24,247 nt of DNA from a virus. Below, in pieces: positions 21,283 to 24,247 of the stretch (positions within the stretch are counted from its first letter, which is position 1; each line of letters starts with the position of its first letter). Location of the stretch: the IMG/VR virus record IMGVR_UViG_3300005747_000549, positions 1-24,247 of that record. One strand, written 5' to 3'. The notes below the pieces were generated by a model. That model made no database searches, was not told where the DNA came from, and worked only from the letters and a program-made list of their open reading frames with translations. The translations under genes and the position numbers were made by a program.

Positions 21283-23139
21283 ATGGACGTCTCCACTTCG
21301 ATTCTTAGTGATATCACAGTTTATATGAAATATGCAAAATATAATGAAGACCTACAACGCAGAGAAACATGGTCTGAAATCGTAGATCGTAATAAGGCTA
21401 TGCATATAAAGAAATATCCAGATTTGAAGTCCGAGATTGAAGATGCATATAAGCTTGTATATGACAAAAAGGTTCTACCATCAATGCGCAGTCTACAATT
21501 CGGTGGAAAGCCTATTGAAATTTCACCGAACAGGGTATACAACTGTGCATATTTACCTATTGATCATCCTGATTCATTTAGTGAAGTCATGTTCCTGCTA
21601 CTCGGCGGTACTGGCGTTGGCTATTCTGTACAGCGTCATCATGTAGAATCACTACCTGAAATCAGAAAACCATACGTAAAACGAACAAAGCGCTTTTTAG
21701 TAAGTGACAACATCGAAGGCTGGGCAGATGCCATCAAGGTTTTGCTTCAAAGTTATTTTAAGGGCGGCTCTAGTATCAAATTTGACTTTTCAGATATTAG
21801 ACCTAAAGGTTCTAGGTTAATCACTTCAGGTGGCAAGGCTCCAGGTCCGCAGCCACTTAAGGAATGTATACTAAAACTTAAAGGGATCTTAAATGAGAAA
21901 CAAAATGGCGAGAAGCTCTCGACTCTTGATGTCCATGATATGGTTTGCCATATTGCTGATGCCGTTCTTGCTGGTGGGATTAGGCGTGCAGCGCTTATAT
22001 CGCTATTTAATGCAGACGATGACGAAATGATATCATGTAAGGCTGGCGATTGGTGGGAACTTAATCCTCAGCGAGGTCGAGCAAACAATTCTGCAGTACT
22101 TATGCGACATAAAGTTACCAAAGAGTTCTTTATGGACCTATGGAAGCGAGTAGAACTTTCAGGTGCTGGAGAACCCGGTATCTATTTGAATAATGACAAA
22201 GACTGGGGTACAAATCCTTGTTGTGAAATTGCACTACGACCTTATCAGTTCTGTAATCTTTGTGAGGTAAATGCTAGTGATATTGAGTCTCAGGAAGACT
22301 TTGAAGCCAGGGTAAAAGCTGCTACATTGATTGGTACTTTACAAGCTGGATATACAGACTTTCATTATTTGCGAGAAATCTGGAGAGAAACAACTGAAAA
22401 AGATGCATTGATAGGTATTTCAATGACAGGCATTGGCTCAGGAACAGTACTTGGCTATGATATGTCATCGGCTGCTAATCTTGTAGTTAAAGAAAATAAA
22501 AGAATTGCCAAACTAATTGGCATCAATTCATCTGCACGTGCTACTACTGTAAAACCTGCAGGTACAACCAGTCTTGTTCTTGGTACCAGTTCAGGTATTC
22601 ATGCATGGCACAATGATTATTATATTAGACGTATTAGAGTTGGCAAAAATGAGGCTATATATACATACTTATCTATATACCATCCTGAACTAGTAGAGGA
22701 TGAGTATTTTAGACCTCATGATACTGCTGTTATCAGCATTCCACAAAAAGCACCTCAAGGAGCTATTTTGAGAACAGAATCACCGTTTGCTCTTCTTGAA
22801 AGAATAAAAAAGGTATCATCAGAATGGGTAAAACCCGGTCATCAGAAAGGTTCTAACTCACATAACGTTTCAGCAACTGTATCATTAAAAGAGGATGAAT
22901 GGTCCGATGCCGGTGAATGGATGTGGGAAAACAGGGACTATTATAACGGTCTATCTGTATTACCTTACAACGGTGGAACATATACTCAAGCACCATTTGA
23001 GGATATTACGGAAGACAAATACAATGAGCTGCTATCCAGTTTAAAGGAGGTCGATTTGACCAAAGTTATTGAGGTAGAAGACATGACAGATCTTTCAGGT
23101 GAATTAGCATGTGCAGGTGGGCAATGCGAAGTACAGTAA
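21283..23139 (+). CDS. Adenosylcobalamin-dependent ribonucleoside-triphosphate reductase (class II, monomeric)
   Basis: 618 residues; ATG 21283 follows AAAGGA. It reduces ribonucleotides to deoxyribonucleotides for phage DNA synthesis using a cobalamin radical, so it needs B12 from the host or environment. Landmarks follow the Lactobacillus leichmannii enzyme: C88 (VYNCAYLP, cf. C119), N311-P-C-C-E315 with C313 and E315 as the thiyl Cys/Glu pair (cf. C408, E410), C324 eleven residues later (cf. C419), and the C-terminal shuttle pair C610 and C615 (CAGGQC, cf. C731/C736). Also present are LLLGGTGVGYSVQ and VKPAGTTSLVLGTSSGIHAW. At 618 versus 739 residues it is shorter than that enzyme, so some insertions are missing. 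An extra Cys (C314) follows the catalytic one. Confidence 0.95.
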   Translation: MDVSTSILSDITVYMKYAKYNEDLQRRETWSEIVDRNKAMHIKKYPDLKSEIEDAYKLVYDKKVLPSMRSLQFGGKPIEISPNRVYNCAYLPIDHPDSFSEVMFLLLGGTGVGYSVQRHHVESLPEIRKPYVKRTKRFLVSDNIEGWADAIKVLLQSYFKGGSSIKFDFSDIRPKGSRLITSGGKAPGPQPLKECILKLKGILNEKQNGEKLSTLDVHDMVCHIADAVLAGGIRRAALISLFNADDDEMISCKAGDWWELNPQRGRANNSAVLMRHKVTKEFFMDLWKRVELSGAGEPGIYLNNDKDWGTNPCCEIALRPYQFCNLCEVNASDIESQEDFEARVKAATLIGTLQAGYTDFHYLREIWRETTEKDALIGISMTGIGSGTVLGYDMSSAANLVVKENKRIAKLIGINSSARATTVKPAGTTSLVLGTSSGIHAWHNDYYIRRIRVGKNEAIYTYLSIYHPELVEDEYFRPHDTAVISIPQKAPQGAILRTESPFALLERIKKVSSEWVKPGHQKGSNSHNVSATVSLKEDEWSDAGEWMWENRDYYNGLSVLPYNGGTYTQAPFEDITEDKYNELLSSLKEVDLTKVIEVEDMTDLSGELACAGGQCEVQ

Positions 23140-23190
23140 ATATAGGAAACGATTGGATTCAGCGATTGTACTATAATCTAGGAGATTATA

Positions 23191-23382
23191 ATGAACAACG
23201 CAAAAAATATCGAACAAAAAATAATTGAATTTGAACAACAATTAAAGGAACTACAAGACAACTGTAAACACGAAGAATACATAAAGCAAAAGGAAGACGG
23301 CAGACCTATAAAGGCTTGTAAAATTTGCAATAAGGAATTAGGTATGCTATCGTCCCAAGAGCTTGATGATTGGTTGTCTTAA
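23191..23382 (+). CDS. Small zinc-ribbon-like protein with N-terminal coiled coil
   Basis: 63 residues; ATG 23191 follows TAGGAG. Residues 5-24 form a charged helix (IEQKIIEFEQQLKELQ). Then C25-x-H27 and C43-x2-C46 can hold one zinc ion, followed by LGMLSSQELDDWLS. The order helix then CxH...CxxC is common in small phage regulatory or DNA-associated proteins, but no family is recognised. It lies between the reductase and the YkuD-like gene (9 nt before it). A role as a reductase partner (thioredoxin-like) is unlikely because the Cys spacing and context are those of a metal site. Confidence 0.75.
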   Translation: MNNAKNIEQKIIEFEQQLKELQDNCKHEEYIKQKEDGRPIKACKICNKELGMLSSQELDDWLS

Positions 23383-23391
23383 AAAGGTAAT

Positions 23392-23991
23392 ATGAATTTT
23401 ACAAGAGAGCAAATTGAAACAGCAGTAAAATCTAAAGGTTACAAATGGTTTGAGAATGGTAATTACAATCTTAACATTGTAGGTGTTAGAAATTCTGAAA
23501 CACATGATGAAGTGACTAATAAGTTCGACGATTTGGTCACTGTAACATATAAAGTTGGAAATGATTGGAACTTTCATCAATGGAACGCAACAACTGATCC
23601 AGGTAAATATTACACTGAAAACCTACTCAATTCAGACGGCGTTGCTATCATGGTTCCAGGACAATATCGAAGCTCTCATGTGCTTGGAATGCATCAAGGC
23701 AAATATAAAGCTTTGAAACAGGCCAGACCTGTAAAAGTATATCGAGACTCTAATAGAGATAACTGTTATGATATGGATCCAGCAAAAATCCAAGAAGGTA
23801 TCTTTGGTATTAACATTCATAGAGCTTCAGCATCTGGAACTTCAACTCAGATAGACAAATGGAGCGCCGGTTGTCAGGTTATTGCTAATTATGAAGACTT
23901 TAACAAGCTGATGTGGCTAGCAATTCAGGCTGAAGACATCTGGGGTAATTCATTTACATATACACTCATTGAGAGTAAAGATCTTGTTTAA
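23392..23991 (+). CDS. YkuD-like (L,D-transpeptidase fold) phage protein, candidate lysis enzyme
   Basis: 199 residues from ATG 23392; AAAAGGT upstream is a weak ribosome site. The C-terminal half contains FGINIHRASASGTSTQIDKWSAGCQVI: H143, S158, G160 and C161 match the H...SxGC catalytic signature of YkuD/L,D-transpeptidase-type peptidoglycan enzymes. The preceding VLGMHQGKYKALKQARPVKVYRDSNRD and the N-terminal helix recall a conserved phage protein I have seen without firm function. No signal peptide, so it would act in the cytoplasm unless helped out, for example by a holin. Next to it is a partial two-helix membrane protein. A lysis role is inference; a metabolic or cell-wall-modifying role is possible. 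Confidence 0.65.
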   Translation: MNFTREQIETAVKSKGYKWFENGNYNLNIVGVRNSETHDEVTNKFDDLVTVTYKVGNDWNFHQWNATTDPGKYYTENLLNSDGVAIMVPGQYRSSHVLGMHQGKYKALKQARPVKVYRDSNRDNCYDMDPAKIQEGIFGINIHRASASGTSTQIDKWSAGCQVIANYEDFNKLMWLAIQAEDIWGNSFTYTLIESKDLV

Positions 23992-24247
23992 CCTTAGCCT
24001 AAAATCTCAAATTTCAGCCTGGTTATCAATATTGATAATCTGTACTTTCTTTTTGGTTCAATCCTGTATTGTTTTTGGGGTTTGCGAAGTATCATATAAA
24101 TTATCACTATTTGGATATGCTTGTGTGATATTGTTTGTACCTCCTTTTACTATTGTAGTTTCTGAATTTATTAGAAATATAAGTCTTAAGGAAAGTCAGA
24201 TTAATTCTCAATTAGAAGGTATAAATAAATCTAATCTTGTAGTTATT
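23984..24247 (+). CDS. Partial membrane protein with two transmembrane helices (3' end off window)
   Basis: The frame is open from TTG 23984 (GAGAG 8 nt upstream) to the window end, 88 codons. It overlaps the end of the YkuD-like gene. Another TTG at 23969 is possible. Two hydrophobic stretches at about 12-33 (AWLSILIICTFFLVQSCIVFGV) and 40-60 are followed by a polar, coiled-coil-like segment (ISLKESQINSQLEGIN). The overlap and the membrane topology are compatible with a holin or spanin-like partner of the preceding gene, but nothing more specific can be seen. No ATG start is available. Confidence 0.55.
   Translation, partial: MFNLSLKSQISAWLSILIICTFFLVQSCIVFGVCEVSYKLSLFGYACVILFVPPFTIVVSEFIRNISLKESQINSQLEGINKSNLVVI

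Noticed and set aside
23150-23175. TTGGAT and TATAAT boxes before the small zinc-ribbon gene
   Set aside because: They are only 13 nt apart and the TATAAT overlaps the region just before the ribosome site, so a working promoter is doubtful.

Overview
The window is a fragment of a contractile-tailed, T4-like phage genome (myovirus type). The DNA is AT-rich, genes are packed tightly with overlapping or touching stop and start codons, and every gene I can support is on the + strand. The host cannot be read from the window. A cobalamin-dependent ribonucleotide reductase, a UV-damage endonuclease and the T4-like gene set would suit an aquatic or marine Gram-negative host, but that is inference.

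Layout. (1) 1-4883: neck and tail: gp13-like neck protein (its 5' end is off the window), gp14-like neck protein, gp15-like tail terminator, a small coiled-coil protein, the tail sheath (gp18-like) and the tail tube (gp19-like), closed by a strong intrinsic terminator at 4907-4933. (2) 4978-8404: tail-assembly chaperone pair (gp26-like and gp51-like) joined by a likely programmed frameshift at a T7 run plus hairpin, a small charged protein, and the tape-measure protein. (3) 8406-12758: baseplate and hub genes: a tube-initiator-like protein, a gp53-like LysM protein, a gp27/gpD-like hub protein, and an HxH-containing structural protein. (4) 12776-15312: a stand-alone, 312-residue family A DNA polymerase palm/fingers protein, a PD-(D/E)XK-like protein, and a small conserved-type protein, all placed directly behind the baseplate genes. 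(5) 15343-21229: early/middle block: a four-helix membrane protein, UvdE, a gp32-like SSB, a RecA/UvsX recombinase, a terminator, then a T4 RNase H-like 5' nuclease and a DnaB/gp41-like helicase. (6) 21283-24247: monomeric class II ribonucleotide reductase, a small zinc-ribbon protein, a YkuD-like candidate lysis enzyme, and a partial two-helix membrane protein running off the right edge.

Regulation. Two recurring upstream signals split the window. CTTTGR-like -35 boxes exactly 16 nt from TATATT/TAGATT -10 boxes occur four times, all between 15.3 and 18.9 kb, upstream of the membrane protein, uvdE, gp32-like and 5' nuclease genes. The octamer ATATTTAT occurs just upstream of seven genes, six of them structural or in the structural cluster. 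Its reverse complement resembles the T4-type late promoter box (TATAAATA), so its polarity is puzzling.

The most interesting items are the frameshift signal, the minimal polymerase embedded next to baseplate genes with a nuclease-like neighbour, and the two promoter-like motif families. I see no tRNA, CRISPR array, insertion sequence or homing endonuclease. No gene-free stretch exceeds 300 bases; the longest is 18655-18848.
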